Assembly (NCBI RefSeq): GCF_002723835.1
Contig: NZ_BEWG01000024.1
Span: 53,487 to 117,486, forward strand
Direction of reading: 5' to 3'
DNA: 64,000 nt
From: Mycobacterium sp. shizuoka-1
GTDB taxonomy: Bacteria > Actinomycetota > Actinomycetes > Mycobacteriales > Mycobacteriaceae
Position numbers and translations under genes: made by a program. The notes under the pieces were generated by a model that saw nothing but the letters and a program-made list of their open reading frames with translations, searched no databases and was not told the DNA's origin. Shown one piece after another: positions 39,854-49,360 of this stretch. Position 1 is the first letter of the stretch. Every line of letters begins with the position of its first letter.

Positions 39854-41554
39854 TTACGCCTCGGCCAAGTAGCGGTGCACCAACATCACCGCCATCGACC
39901 CTTCGCCGACGGCGGCCGCCACCCGTTTGGCTGACTCGGCGCGCACGTCTCCTGCAACAAAGACACCGGGCACACTTGTTTCCAGGTGGTGCGGCGGGCG
40001 GTCCAGACTCCAGCCGGCCACGTTGAGCAGGTCCGGTCCGGCCAGGACGAAGCCATGGTCGTCGACGGCGACGACCTCTTTGAGCCAGTCGGTGCGCGGT
40101 TCGGCGCCGATGAAGCAGCACATCCGGCTCGCCTGGACGGTTTCCCGCTCGCCGGTCTGCCGGTTCTCCAGCACCAGTCCGGTCAGGTGATCGTCCTCGC
40201 CGAGGGTGTCGACCACTTCGGTGCAGGTGCGCACGGTGATCGTGTCGTTCTTCTCGATCTGCTGGATCAGGTAGTGCGACATCGACGCTTCCAGTGACGG
40301 CCCGCGCACCAGCATGGTCACCGAGCGCGCCTCGCGGGACATGAACATGGCGGCCTGGCCGGCCGAGTTGGCGCCGCCCACGATGTAGACGTCCTCGCCG
40401 CGGCATTCGGAGGCGTCGGACACCGAGGCCCCGTAGTAGACGCCGCGTCCCACGTAGTTGCAGGCCGGGTCGTCGGGGTTGTCCCAGCATCCGGTGACCC
40501 GCAGCTGCCGGTAGTCGACGCCGGTGGCCAGGATGACCGCCCGGGCCGCGATGCTGTCGCCGTCGGAGAACTCGATGGTGCGGGCGGTCCCCGCCTCGCC
40601 GGCCGACAGCCGGACCGCTTTACGGGTGGTGATGACCTCGGCGCCGAACCGCTCGGCCTGCCGGCGCGCCGACGTGGTCAGCTCCGCCCCGGAGACGCCG
40701 GTGGGGAAGCCGAGGTAGTTCTCGATCCGGGAGCTGCGTCCGGCCTGGCCGCCGGTGGTCGTCTCCTCGATCAGGACCGTCTTGAGCCCTTCGGAGGCGC
40801 CGTAGACGGCGGCCGCCAGCCCGGCCGGCCCGCCGCCGATGACGGCGAGGTCGTACATCTCCAGCGACGGGGTGGTCGACAGGCCCAGCATCGCGGCCAG
40901 CTCGGCATCGGTGGGGTCGACCAGGATCTGGCCCTGCTCGCTGATCACCACCGGCAGCGCGAAGCCGTCCAGTCCGCCCGCGTCGAGCAGCTGCTTGCCT
41001 TTGGGCTCGTCGGCGTTGAACGCCCGGAACGAATGCAGGTTGCGGGCCAGGAACTGACGGACCTCCCAGGACCGCTCACTCCACCGATGCCCGATCACCT
41101 TGGTGTGCGGGATGGCCCGGTCGCCGGTGGCGTGCCAGGCCTCCAGCAGGGCGTCGATCACCGGATAGAGCTTCTCCTCCGGCGGATCCCACGGCTTGAG
41201 CAGGTAATGGTCGAGGTCGACGACGTTGATGGCGTCGATCGCAGCGTGGGTGTCGGCGTAGGCGGTCAGCAGGACGCGCCGCGCCATCGGGTAGACGTCC
41301 ATCGCCTCTTCGAGGAATTGGATGCCGCTCATCTGCGGCATCCGGTAGTCGGCGACGAACACCGCGACGGTCTCGCCGCGCAGTTTGAGTTCGTTGATCG
41401 TCTCCAGCGCGTCCGGCCCGGATTCCGCGCGGACGATGCGGTACCGCTCGCCGTAATGGCGGCGAAGGTCGCGGGCCACAGCGCGCGAGACGGCCGGGTC
41501 GTCGTCCACGGTGAGAATGACGGGTTTGCGGGGCTGGGGGGCGGGTCCAGTCAT
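39854..41554 (-). CDS. Receiver domain fused to a glutaredoxin-like and a thioredoxin-reductase-like domain
   Basis: A 566-residue three-domain protein. Residues 10-140 are a receiver (VILTVDDDPAVSRA; phosphoacceptor Asp69 in VADYRMPQMSG; LLKPWDPP). Residues about 160-245 resemble a glutaredoxin-type domain (KVIGHRWSERSWEVRQFLARN, LPVVISEQGQILVDP) without CxxC. Residues 250-566 resemble TrxB: FAD motif VIGGGPAGLAAAV, TTTGGQAGRSSRIENY, NADPH motif VGGANSAGQAA and GVFVAGDVRAES. The usual CATC is replaced by GASV (VYYGASVSDASEC), so the redox Cys pair is absent. Start at ATG 41554. Confidence 0.88.
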   Translation of the reverse strand: MTGPAPQPRKPVILTVDDDPAVSRAVARDLRRHYGERYRIVRAESGPDALETINELKLRGETVAVFVADYRMPQMSGIQFLEEAMDVYPMARRVLLTAYADTHAAIDAINVVDLDHYLLKPWDPPEEKLYPVIDALLEAWHATGDRAIPHTKVIGHRWSERSWEVRQFLARNLHSFRAFNADEPKGKQLLDAGGLDGFALPVVISEQGQILVDPTDAELAAMLGLSTTPSLEMYDLAVIGGGPAGLAAAVYGASEGLKTVLIEETTTGGQAGRSSRIENYLGFPTGVSGAELTTSARRQAERFGAEVITTRKAVRLSAGEAGTARTIEFSDGDSIAARAVILATGVDYRQLRVTGCWDNPDDPACNYVGRGVYYGASVSDASECRGEDVYIVGGANSAGQAAMFMSREARSVTMLVRGPSLEASMSHYLIQQIEKNDTITVRTCTEVVDTLGEDDHLTGLVLENRQTGERETVQASRMCCFIGAEPRTDWLKEVVAVDDHGFVLAGPDLLNVAGWSLDRPPHHLETSVPGVFVAGDVRAESAKRVAAAVGEGSMAVMLVHRYLAEA

Positions 41555-41675
41555 CACTGTCCAGTATGCGCCCGCTGTCCAGTCGTTATTAGGGTGGGCT
41601 TGCTGGGCTAGGCGATCTGGTCGCACCCGGCTGACCCGGACCCTAAGGTGAGGTCAGCACGGTTGCGCGACGGTT

Positions 41676-41704
41676 TTGGAGTAGCGCGCCGGAGCGGGTA
41701 TCGT
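41676..41704 (+). promoter_or_regulatory. Possible promoter of the infA/ribosomal operon
   Basis: TTGGAG (41676-41681) and TATCGT (41699-41704) are 17 bases apart, about 135 bases before the infA start. The long leader beyond contains a small hairpin GGGGC/GCCCC. Match to the sigma-A consensus is fair. The remainder of the 284-bp gap (41555-41838) shows no other gene. Confidence 0.4.
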
Positions 41705-41838
41705 GGACCGGCGGTGCGGTATCCGCGCCGACTCTTGCGTGCCCTGTCCTGGAACTCCTGGAATTTCCTGCTTCCGGCTCACGTTTTGCAGTCGGGGCGA
41801 ATGCTGCCCCAAACCCAGAAAGCAGGATCTGAGAGGTT

Positions 41839-42060
41839 ATGGCCAAGAAAGACGGTGCCATCGAGGTCGAGGGCCGCGTGGTCGAGCCCCTGCCCAATGC
41901 GATGTTTCGCATTGAGCTGGAGAACGGACACAAGGTGCTCGCTCACATCAGCGGCAAGATGCGGCAGCACTACATCCGCATCCTTCCCGAGGACCGGGTG
42001 GTGGTGGAGCTCTCTCCCTACGACCTGACCCGGGGTCGCATTGTGTACCGGTACAAGTAA
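41839..42060 (+). CDS. infA: Translation initiation factor IF-1
   Basis: A 73-residue OB-fold factor that binds the 30S A site during initiation. The sequence begins [20 protein letters not shown] and contains [21 protein letters not shown], the textbook IF-1 core, and ends [18 protein letters not shown] lies just upstream. It is the first gene of the infA-rpmJ-rpsM-rpsK-rpsD-rpoA-rplQ run, as in M. tuberculosis Rv3462c onwards. Confidence 0.98.
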   Translation: MAKKDGAIEVEGRVVEPLPNAMFRIELENGHKVLAHISGKMRQHYIRILPEDRVVVELSPYDLTRGRIVYRYK

Positions 42061-42124
42061 CGCCCCGACCGCGAACCAGCACGAACCGAATAAACCACTC
42101 CAGAACTAGAAGGATCGAACAGCC

Positions 42125-42238
42125 GTGAAGGTGAACCCGAGCGTCAAGCCGATCTGCGACAAGTGCAGGGTGATCCGCCGGCATGGGCGGGTCATGGTGA
42201 TCTGCTCTGATCCGCGCCACAAGCAGCGCCAGGGCTGA
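42125..42238 (+). CDS. rpmJ: 50S ribosomal protein L36 (zinc-binding form)
   Basis: A 37-residue ribosomal protein: [19 protein letters not shown], then [18 protein letters not shown]. Three Cys (11, 14, 27) and one His (32) form the zinc ribbon, so this is the C+ form and needs zinc. GTG 42125 has AGAAGGA upstream. In mycobacteria zinc-free paralogues exist elsewhere in the genome and replace such forms under zinc limitation; none is visible here. Confidence 0.95.
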
Positions 42239-42314
42239 GCAGTACGCCCCTAGCGGTACCCACAACTGAATGCAGACCTCCCAGTGCCACTGACTGGATT
42301 CGCCAGTGAGCCAC

Positions 42315-42349
42315 GCCCGGATCGGAGGCCGGGCCCCGACGCCGTCGGG
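42315..42349 (+). promoter_or_regulatory. Two consecutive hairpins in the rpsM leader
   Basis: GCCCGG (42315-42320) pairs with CCGGGC (42329-42334), and CCCGAC (42335-42340) with GTCGGG (42344-42349). Both lie in the 158-bp gap between rpmJ and rpsM, which is long for this operon. They may be an attenuator or a protein-binding leader such as an S4-type autoregulatory site. There is no T-tract. Nothing else was recognised in 42239-42396. Confidence 0.45.
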
Positions 42350-42396
42350 AACGGACTGGGAACAGACCTCCGCATAGAAGAAGGAATCACTGCCTG

Positions 42397-42774
42397 ATGG
42401 CACGTCTCATGGGCGTTGATCTCCCGCGCGACAAGCGCATGGAGATCGCGCTGACCTACATCTACGGCATCGGCCGTACCCGCTCCCAGGAAATCCTGGC
42501 CGCGACCGGCATCGACCGGGATCTGCGCAGCAAGGACCTCACCGATGATCAGGTGACCCAGCTGCGCGACTACATCGAGGGCAACGATCTCAAGGTGGAG
42601 GGTGACCTGCGCCGCGAGGTGCAGGCCGACATCCGCCGCAAGATCGAGATCGGCTGCTACCAGGGCCTGCGGCACCGCCGCGGACTGCCGGTGCGTGGCC
42701 AGCGGACCAAGACCAATGCGCGTACCCGCAAGGGCCCGAAGCGCACCATCGCCGGCAAGAAGAAGGCCAGGTAA
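42397..42774 (+). CDS. rpsM: 30S ribosomal protein S13
   Basis: Ribosomal protein of the 30S head that contacts the P-site tRNA and the 50S subunit. The 125-residue protein starts [20 protein letters not shown], has [12 protein letters not shown] and the basic C-terminus [26 protein letters not shown] element lies just before the ATG. It leads a tight rpsM-rpsK-rpsD cluster with only six bases to rpsK. Confidence 0.98.
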   Translation: MARLMGVDLPRDKRMEIALTYIYGIGRTRSQEILAATGIDRDLRSKDLTDDQVTQLRDYIEGNDLKVEGDLRREVQADIRRKIEIGCYQGLRHRRGLPVRGQRTKTNARTRKGPKRTIAGKKKAR

Positions 42775-42780
42775 CCCGAA

Positions 42781-43200
42781 GTGGCACAGGCAAAAAAGGC
42801 AGGGCAGGGCGGCCCCAAGAAGGGGCAGAAGACCCGTCGCCGGGAAAAGAAGAACGTCCCGCACGGCGCCGCCCACATCAAGAGCACGTTCAACAACACG
42901 ATCGTCTCGATCACCGATCCCCAGGGCAACGTCATCGCCTGGGCGTCGTCGGGTCACGTCGGCTTCAAGGGCTCGCGCAAGTCGACCCCGTTCGCCGCGC
43001 AGCTGGCTGCCGAGAACGCCGCTCGCAAGGCTCAGGAGCACGGCGTCAAGAAGGTCGACGTGTTCGTCAAGGGCCCGGGTTCGGGCCGCGAGACCGCGAT
43101 CCGCTCCTTGCAGGCCGCCGGCCTGGAGGTCGGTGCGATTTCCGACGTCACACCGCAGCCGCACAACGGCTGCCGTCCGCCCAAGCGGCGCCGGGTCTAG
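42781..43200 (+). CDS. rpsK: 30S ribosomal protein S11
   Basis: Ribosomal protein of the 30S platform. The 139-residue protein has [40 protein letters not shown] and ends [13 protein letters not shown], all typical S11 features. The GTG start is six bases after the rpsM stop; rpsD follows 14 bp on. The N-terminus is lysine/glycine-rich as in other mycobacteria. Confidence 0.98.
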   Translation: MAQAKKAGQGGPKKGQKTRRREKKNVPHGAAHIKSTFNNTIVSITDPQGNVIAWASSGHVGFKGSRKSTPFAAQLAAENAARKAQEHGVKKVDVFVKGPGSGRETAIRSLQAAGLEVGAISDVTPQPHNGCRPPKRRRV

Positions 43201-43214
43201 GGAGGATCTGACAC

Positions 43215-43820
43215 ATGGCTCGTTATACCGGACCCGCAACCCGCAAGTCGCGCCGTCTCGGCGTCGACCTGGTTGGCGGCGATCAGTCGTTCGAGAAGCG
43301 CCCCTACCCGCCCGGCCAGCACGGCCGCGCGCGGATCAAGGAGAGCGAATACCGCCAGCAGCTGCAGGAGAAGCAGAAGGCTCGCTTCACCTACGGGGTG
43401 CTGGAGAAGCAGTTCCGCAAGTACTACGAAGAGGCCAACCGTTCGGCCGGCAAGACCGGTGAGAACCTGCTCCAGATCCTGGAGACCCGCTTGGACAACG
43501 TCGTGTACCGCGCCGGCCTGGCGCGCACCCGGCGGATGGCGCGCCAGCTGGTCAGCCACGGCCACTTCACGGTCAACGGTGTCAAGGTCAACATCCCGAG
43601 CTACCGGGTGTCGCAGTACGACATCATCGACATCAAGGACAAGTCGCTGAACACGCTGCCCTTCGAGGTCGCCCGTCAGACCGCGGGTGAGCGTCCGATT
43701 CCGTCCTGGTTGCAGGTCGTGGGCGAACGTCAGCGAATCCTGGTCCACCAGTTGCCCACTCGCGAGCAGATCCAGGTCCCGCTCGCCGAGCAGCTGATCG
43801 TCGAGTTCTACTCGAAGTAA
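43215..43820 (+). CDS. rpsD: 30S ribosomal protein S4
   Basis: Primary 16S rRNA-binding protein, also an RNA chaperone and in E. coli the repressor of its own alpha operon. The 201-residue protein has YTGPATRKSRRLGVDL at the start and the S4 RNA-binding domain LDNVVYRAGLARTRRMARQLVSHGHFTVNG near 90-120. No zinc Cys cluster is present, so this is the Cys-free form. GGAGGA lies upstream. A perfect hairpin follows the stop, before rpoA. Confidence 0.98.
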   Translation: MARYTGPATRKSRRLGVDLVGGDQSFEKRPYPPGQHGRARIKESEYRQQLQEKQKARFTYGVLEKQFRKYYEEANRSAGKTGENLLQILETRLDNVVYRAGLARTRRMARQLVSHGHFTVNGVKVNIPSYRVSQYDIIDIKDKSLNTLPFEVARQTAGERPIPSWLQVVGERQRILVHQLPTREQIQVPLAEQLIVEFYSK

Positions 43821-43826
43821 GAGGCG

Positions 43827-43850
43827 TCCGCGCGGCGACCGCCGCGCGGA
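43827..43850 (+). terminator. Perfect 10-bp hairpin between rpsD and rpoA
   Basis: TCCGCGCGGC (43827-43836) pairs fully with GCCGCGCGGA (43841-43850), with a four-base loop GACC. It begins six bases after the rpsD stop and 51 bases before the rpoA start. No T-tract follows, so it may be a GC-type intrinsic terminator, an attenuator, or an mRNA-stability/processing element that separates ribosomal-protein from RNA-polymerase levels. Confidence 0.55.
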
Positions 43851-43858
43851 TCACTTAA

Positions 43859-44953
<1,095 letters not shown>

Positions 44954-45011
44954 CAAGTCCGTCCCGGCCCTACCTGACACGGGGGTCGGCCCCATTTAGG
45001 AGATAGTCGCC

Positions 45012-45599
45012 ATGCCCAAGCCCACCAAGGGACCCCGCCTCGGCGGGTCGTCCTCACACCAGAAGGCGATTCTGGCCAACCTGGCCACCTCGCTCTTCGA
45101 GCACGGCCGGATCAAGACCACCGAGCCGAAGGCGCGGGCGCTGCGGCCGTACGCCGAGAAGCTGATCACCCACGCCAAGAAGGGTGCGCTGCACAACCGG
45201 CGTGAGGTGATGAAGAAGATCCGCGACAAGGACATCGTGCATGTGCTGTTCGCCGAGATCGGACCCTTCTTCGCTGACCGTGAGGGCGGCTACACCCGCA
45301 TCATCAAGGTCGAGCCGCGCAAGGGCGACAACGCCCCGATGGCGGTCATCGAGCTGGTGCGGGAGAAGACGGTGACTTCCGAGGCCAACCGGGCTCGCAA
45401 GAGCTCGGCCGCCAAGAAGGCCGCGCCGGCTGCGGTCGAGGAGGCCCCGGTCGAGGAGGCCCCGGCCGAAGAGTCCGTCGAGGAGATCCAGGCAGAAGAC
45501 ACCGCCATCGCCGACGCCCAGACGGCGGAGGCCGCTGACGAGGTCGCCGAGGAGCAGGCGTCGGAATCCGCCGAGGATTCGGACGCTGACAAGTCCTGA
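45012..45599 (+). CDS. rplQ: 50S ribosomal protein L17 with acidic tail
   Basis: The 195-residue protein has the L17 core (about 1-125, starting [20 protein letters not shown] with [17 protein letters not shown]). A long Ala/Glu-rich tail after it (about 135-195: many [16 protein letters not shown] repeats) is typical of actinobacterial L17 and probably disordered. TruA starts four bases after the stop, so the two are likely co-translated. Confidence 0.98.
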   Translation: MPKPTKGPRLGGSSSHQKAILANLATSLFEHGRIKTTEPKARALRPYAEKLITHAKKGALHNRREVMKKIRDKDIVHVLFAEIGPFFADREGGYTRIIKVEPRKGDNAPMAVIELVREKTVTSEANRARKSSAAKKAAPAAVEEAPVEEAPAEESVEEIQAEDTAIADAQTAEAADEVAEEQASESAEDSDADKS

Positions 45600-45603
45600 C
45601 GCC

Positions 45604-46491
45604 ATGAGTGCGAACCTGCCCGTCACCGATTCCGGTGGCGGGCAGGTTCGTCTTCGGCTCGACATCGCTTACGACGGAACCGAATTCACGGGCTGGGCGG
45701 TACAAGACGGGTTCCGTACGGTCGCCGGCGTCCTCGAGGACGCCTTCTCGACGGTGTTCCGTGAACCGGTGCGGCTGTTCGGGGCCGGCCGAACCGACAC
45801 CGGCGTGCATGCCACCGGTCAAGTGGCCCATCTCGACGTGCCGGCCGATGCGCTCGTCCACTCCTATCCGCGCCGTGCCCGGCCCGCCGAGCCGGAGTTC
45901 CGCCCGCTGGTCCGCCGATTGGCGCGGTTCCTGCCCGAGGATGTCCGGGTCCGCGACATCGTGCGGGCGCCGGCCGGATTCGATGCCCGCTTCTCGGCGC
46001 TTCGCCGGCACTACGCATACCGGCTGGCGCTGGCCCCCTACGGCGCCGACCCGCACATGGCGCGGTACGTGACACCGTGGTCCAAGCCGCTGGACGTCGA
46101 GGCCATGGTGGAGGCATCCCGGCATCTGGTGGGGCTGCACGATTTCGCCGCGTTCTGTCGGCACCGGCCCGGCGCGACCACCATCCGGGATCTGCAGCGG
46201 CTGGACTGGGTTCGGAAAGCCGAGGGCGATCTGGTGACCGCCTACGTCAGCGCCGACGCGTTCTGCTGGTCGATGGTGCGGTCATTGGTCGGCGCGCTGC
46301 TGGCCGTGGGGGAGGGTCGGCGCGAACCCGATTGGTGCGCAACACTGTTGAGCGCAACGACCCGCTCGAGCGATTTCGCCGCCGCACCGGCGCGCGGTCT
46401 CACGCTGACCGGTGTGGACTATCCGCCCGACGACCAGTTGGCCGCCCGCATCGGCGTCACCCGCGACCTGCGGACGCTACCGGACCCCTAG
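45604..46491 (+). CDS. truA: tRNA pseudouridine(38-40) synthase TruA
   Basis: Isomerises uridines 38-40 in the tRNA anticodon arm. The 295-residue enzyme has the catalytic Asp in [18 protein letters not shown], the RNA-binding [12 protein letters not shown] at the N-terminus and [17 protein letters not shown]-terminal [22 protein letters not shown] is family-typical. It is the end of the ribosomal operon, and its stop overlaps a convergent cutinase gene by four bases. Positional counterpart of Rv3455c. Confidence 0.96.
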   Translation: MSANLPVTDSGGGQVRLRLDIAYDGTEFTGWAVQDGFRTVAGVLEDAFSTVFREPVRLFGAGRTDTGVHATGQVAHLDVPADALVHSYPRRARPAEPEFRPLVRRLARFLPEDVRVRDIVRAPAGFDARFSALRRHYAYRLALAPYGADPHMARYVTPWSKPLDVEAMVEASRHLVGLHDFAAFCRHRPGATTIRDLQRLDWVRKAEGDLVTAYVSADAFCWSMVRSLVGALLAVGEGRREPDWCATLLSATTRSSDFAAAPARGLTLTGVDYPPDDQLAARIGVTRDLRTLPDP

Positions 46492-47171
46492 AGCCTGCCC
46501 GCCACGAAATCGGCTGCCTGATCGATCATTCCGGCCTTCTGATAGGCGTTGGCGAGATGATCGGGCCAGTTGGCTTCCCAGGTGTCCGGGTCGGCCGGGT
46601 TGCAGATCGGGTCCGCGCCGTGACACAGCTCGATGGTGCGGTCGGTGAACGCCGGATTGAAGTTGGTGATCGGGCCCAGCCACTGGGTTCCGTTGCCGAA
46701 CAGGGCGACTGCCGCGATGTGGCTGTCGGCACCGGCCGGCAAAGGCGTCTTGAATCCCATGATCGTGATCGGAAGTGCCAGCACCATGTCGGTGGCTGCC
46801 GCACCCAACGAGTAGCCGCCGAGAACCAGCCGGGTGTTCGGGCAGTTGTTCATGTTGTAGAGGATGCGCTGGCTGATGTCGTTGGCGCCGATGTCGACCT
46901 GGTTGTCGGCGGGATACTTCACCGCGTACACACCGATGTTCTTGGCGACCCTGGATCGCAGTGCGCTGACGAAGCTGTTGCCGATCACGCCGGCGCCCGG
47001 CGATTCGAGGCGCCCGCGCGCGAAGATCACTTCGACATCGGGGCAGCCCGCCGCCACGGCGACGGGCGCCGACGGTGCTGCACCGCCGGGCAGGGCCGCC
47101 GGACCGACCAGCATGGCCGCCGCCGCGGCGAGGGTCGCGACCGCCCTGCGCGGGGTCCGTCGGGTCCGCAC
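46488..47171 (-). CDS. Secreted cutinase (GYSLG type, copy 1)
   Basis: A 227-residue secreted serine esterase of the cutinase family. A signal peptide ([16 protein letters not shown]...) is followed by [14 protein letters not shown]. The catalytic Ser is in [11 protein letters not shown], Asp in CHGADPICN and His in WPDHLANAY. Members in M. tuberculosis act on lipid esters at the cell surface. GTG 47171 is used; the long frame upstream lies in the next cutinase. It is one of four tandem cutinases, closest to copy 2. Confidence 0.92.
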   Translation of the reverse strand: MRTRRTPRRAVATLAAAAAMLVGPAALPGGAAPSAPVAVAAGCPDVEVIFARGRLESPGAGVIGNSFVSALRSRVAKNIGVYAVKYPADNQVDIGANDISQRILYNMNNCPNTRLVLGGYSLGAAATDMVLALPITIMGFKTPLPAGADSHIAAVALFGNGTQWLGPITNFNPAFTDRTIELCHGADPICNPADPDTWEANWPDHLANAYQKAGMIDQAADFVAGRL

Positions 47172-47172
47172 G

Positions 47173-47826
47173 TCAGAGCCTGTCCGCGGTGAATTGGGCG
47201 GCCTGGTCGACCAGGCCGGACCCGATGTAGGCGTCCTGCAGATGCGAGGACCAGTTGCCGACCAGGGTGTTGGGATCGATCCCATTGCAGATCGGGTCGT
47301 CGACGTTGCACTGGTCGATGGTCTTCGAGCCGTAGAGCGGGCTGTTCTGCGCCGAGACCGGGCCGAAGATGCTGCGGGTGCCGTTGCCGAAGAGCACGAC
47401 GGCGGCGACATGGTCGGCGACCGACGCCGGCAGCGGGTTGGTGTATCCGAATTGGGATTCGGTGGCACCGACGACGACGTCGACCACCGCGGCGCCCAGC
47501 GAGTACCCGCCCGGTACCAGGCGGGTGTTCGGGCAGTTGGCCGCCATGTACTGCATGTGCCTGCTCATGTCGTTGGCGCCCGGGACGATGTCCCAGTCGG
47601 CGACGTAGTTGACGCCGTACGTGCCCACGCTCTTGGGGGTTTTGCCGCGCAGCGCGTCGACGAACGCCTGGCCGATGCGGCCGATGCCGGGTGGCTCGAA
47701 GCGGCCGCGGGCGAAGATCACCTCGGCGTCTGGACAGTCCGCGGCGGTCGCCACGGCGGTGGGCAACAGCGGTGCGGCAACCGACATGATCGCTGCCGCA
47801 CCGCTCAGCAAGGCCTTGACGCGCAT
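47173..47826 (-). CDS. Secreted cutinase (GYSLG type, copy 2)
   Basis: A 217-residue cutinase. A signal peptide (MRVKALLSGAAAIMSVAAPLL) precedes [19 protein letters not shown]. The catalytic residues are in [11 protein letters not shown] (Ser), CNVDDPICNG (Asp) and WSSHLQDAY (His). It shares the WxxHL motif with copy 1, so these two arose by duplication. ATG 47826 is used; ATG 47835 is nine bases upstream. It ends one base before the copy 1 start. Confidence 0.92.
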   Translation of the reverse strand: MRVKALLSGAAAIMSVAAPLLPTAVATAADCPDAEVIFARGRFEPPGIGRIGQAFVDALRGKTPKSVGTYGVNYVADWDIVPGANDMSRHMQYMAANCPNTRLVPGGYSLGAAVVDVVVGATESQFGYTNPLPASVADHVAAVVLFGNGTRSIFGPVSAQNSPLYGSKTIDQCNVDDPICNGIDPNTLVGNWSSHLQDAYIGSGLVDQAAQFTADRL

Positions 47827-47878
47827 GCCAGCCATGGTAGACGAGGCGCGACGTGTGCTGAGCAAATAATCCCGCGGG

Positions 47879-48562
47879 CTACAGCAGGCCGGCGAGGAAG
47901 CCTGCCGCCTGAGCCGGTGCCGGGCCGGCCTCGTAGTCGGTGTGCGCGAACGGATTGCGGCCCCGCGAGCAGATGGGGTCGCCGTCGTTGCACAGGTCGA
48001 TGCCCTTGCCGGCGAACGATCCGCCGGCCGAGGTGATCGGAATGCCGAACTTCGCCGACGGGTTGCCGAACACCGCCAGCCCGGCGACCCGGTTGGCCAG
48101 CCCGCCCGGCAGCGGCGGCGCGGACCCGATATCGCCCACCTTGTTGCCCAGCGGTGGTATCCCGACCAGCATGTCGACCACCGCAGCGCCCTGCGAGTAG
48201 CCCCCGAGCACGAACCGGGTCGACGGGCAGGCCGCCGAGGTGGCGGCGATGTGATTGGTCGCGTCGTTCGCGCCGTCGGCGGCGCCCAGGAAGTCGTAGG
48301 TGGCCGGGTAGTTCACCGCGTAGCTGCTCACCGTCCGGCCGTTGAGCTGGGCCGCCAGCGAGTCGGTCAGAGCTTGTCCGACGCGGCCGATCCCGGCCGG
48401 CTCGCTGGTGCCGCGGGCGAAGACCACCTCGACGTCGGGGCACGGTTCGGCGTGGGCCGCCGGGGCGGCCGTCGTCGGCGCGAGCAGCCCGACGGTCGCG
48501 GCGACGACAGCCGCGCAGGAAACCCCGGCAATGCGAGACGGTGTCATGGTCGGCCTGGCCAT
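47879..48562 (-). CDS. Secreted cutinase (GYSQG type, copy 3)
   Basis: A 227-residue cutinase. Signal peptide (about residues 1-38, ending near AAHAEP) then VEVVFARGTSEPAGIGRVG. Catalytic residues: Ser in GGYSQGAAVVD, Asp in CNDGDPICSRG and His in PFAHTDYE. It belongs with copy 4 in the commoner mycobacterial type with GYSQG and the H in a PxAH context. This is the arrangement of Rv3451/Rv3452 multiplied. Confidence 0.92.
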   Translation of the reverse strand: MARPTMTPSRIAGVSCAAVVAATVGLLAPTTAAPAAHAEPCPDVEVVFARGTSEPAGIGRVGQALTDSLAAQLNGRTVSSYAVNYPATYDFLGAADGANDATNHIAATSAACPSTRFVLGGYSQGAAVVDMLVGIPPLGNKVGDIGSAPPLPGGLANRVAGLAVFGNPSAKFGIPITSAGGSFAGKGIDLCNDGDPICSRGRNPFAHTDYEAGPAPAQAAGFLAGLL

Positions 48563-48638
48563 GCGGATGAGACCCCCTTGGTCGCGGGCAGTGGGCTAAT
48601 AGTCACACAACAGTCCGGGACGCCCAAACCGTCGCGAT

Positions 48639-49295
48639 CTAGAGCAGGTTGGCGACGAACGCGGCGGCCTGGCTGGCCGACCCGTCCCCGCCGTACGCGC
48701 GGTGGGCCGGTACGTCGTTGCCGTCGGTGCAGATCGGGTCGCCGGCGTTGCACAGATCGATGGCGCGGCTGCCGTAGACGGGGCTGGAGGTCAGTGGCAG
48801 TCCGACCTTGGCGGTCGGGTTGCCGAAGACCGCCAGGCCGGCGACATGGTCGGGCACGTTGGGTGGCAGCGGGTTGTTGAAGCCGATCGCGGGGAAGGGC
48901 ACTGAGGTGATGATGTCGATGATCGCCGCACCCTGGGAGTAACCGCCCAGCACCAGCCGGGTGTCCGGGCAGGTGTTCACCACGTTCTGGATGAATGCGC
49001 TGGCATCGTTGGCGCCGTCGGCAGCGGCCAGGAAGTCGTAGCTGGCCGGATAGTTGACGGCGTAGACACCCATCGAGCGGTTGCCGATCCGGCCGCGCAG
49101 CGAGTTGACGAACGCCTGCCCGACTCGCCCGATGCCCGGCGGCTCGTCGGTGCCCCTGGCGAACACCACCTGCACATCGTTGCAGTCGGCAGCCGCCCTC
49201 GGCAGGGTGGCCGGGCTGACCAGCGCCGTCATCACGACCACGACGGCAGCCGCGAGGGCAGGCAGAACACGCTTCGACACAGCGGTAGACGTCAC
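48639..49295 (-). CDS. Secreted cutinase (GYSQG type, copy 4)
   Basis: A 218-residue cutinase. Signal peptide (VLPALAAAVVVVMTALV) ends near AAAD, followed by VQVVFARGTDEPPGIGRVG. The catalytic residues are in GGYSQGAAIID (Ser), CNAGDPICTDG (Asp) and VPAHRAY (His). Paired Cys probably make disulphide bonds. It is first in the cutinase run and has a 76-base gap before copy 3. Confidence 0.92.
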   Translation of the reverse strand: MTSTAVSKRVLPALAAAVVVVMTALVSPATLPRAAADCNDVQVVFARGTDEPPGIGRVGQAFVNSLRGRIGNRSMGVYAVNYPASYDFLAAADGANDASAFIQNVVNTCPDTRLVLGGYSQGAAIIDIITSVPFPAIGFNNPLPPNVPDHVAGLAVFGNPTAKVGLPLTSSPVYGSRAIDLCNAGDPICTDGNDVPAHRAYGGDGSASQAAAFVANLL

Positions 49296-49360
49296 ATCTG
49301 GATGTTACCGATGGGAGGCCTGTTTCATTCCCGACGTTTGCTCCGCGCGGCGCGGGCGGG

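Noticed and set aside
39854..41554. Calling the fusion protein a working thioredoxin reductase
   Set aside because: The CxxC that passes electrons to thioredoxin is missing, so that name would mislead.
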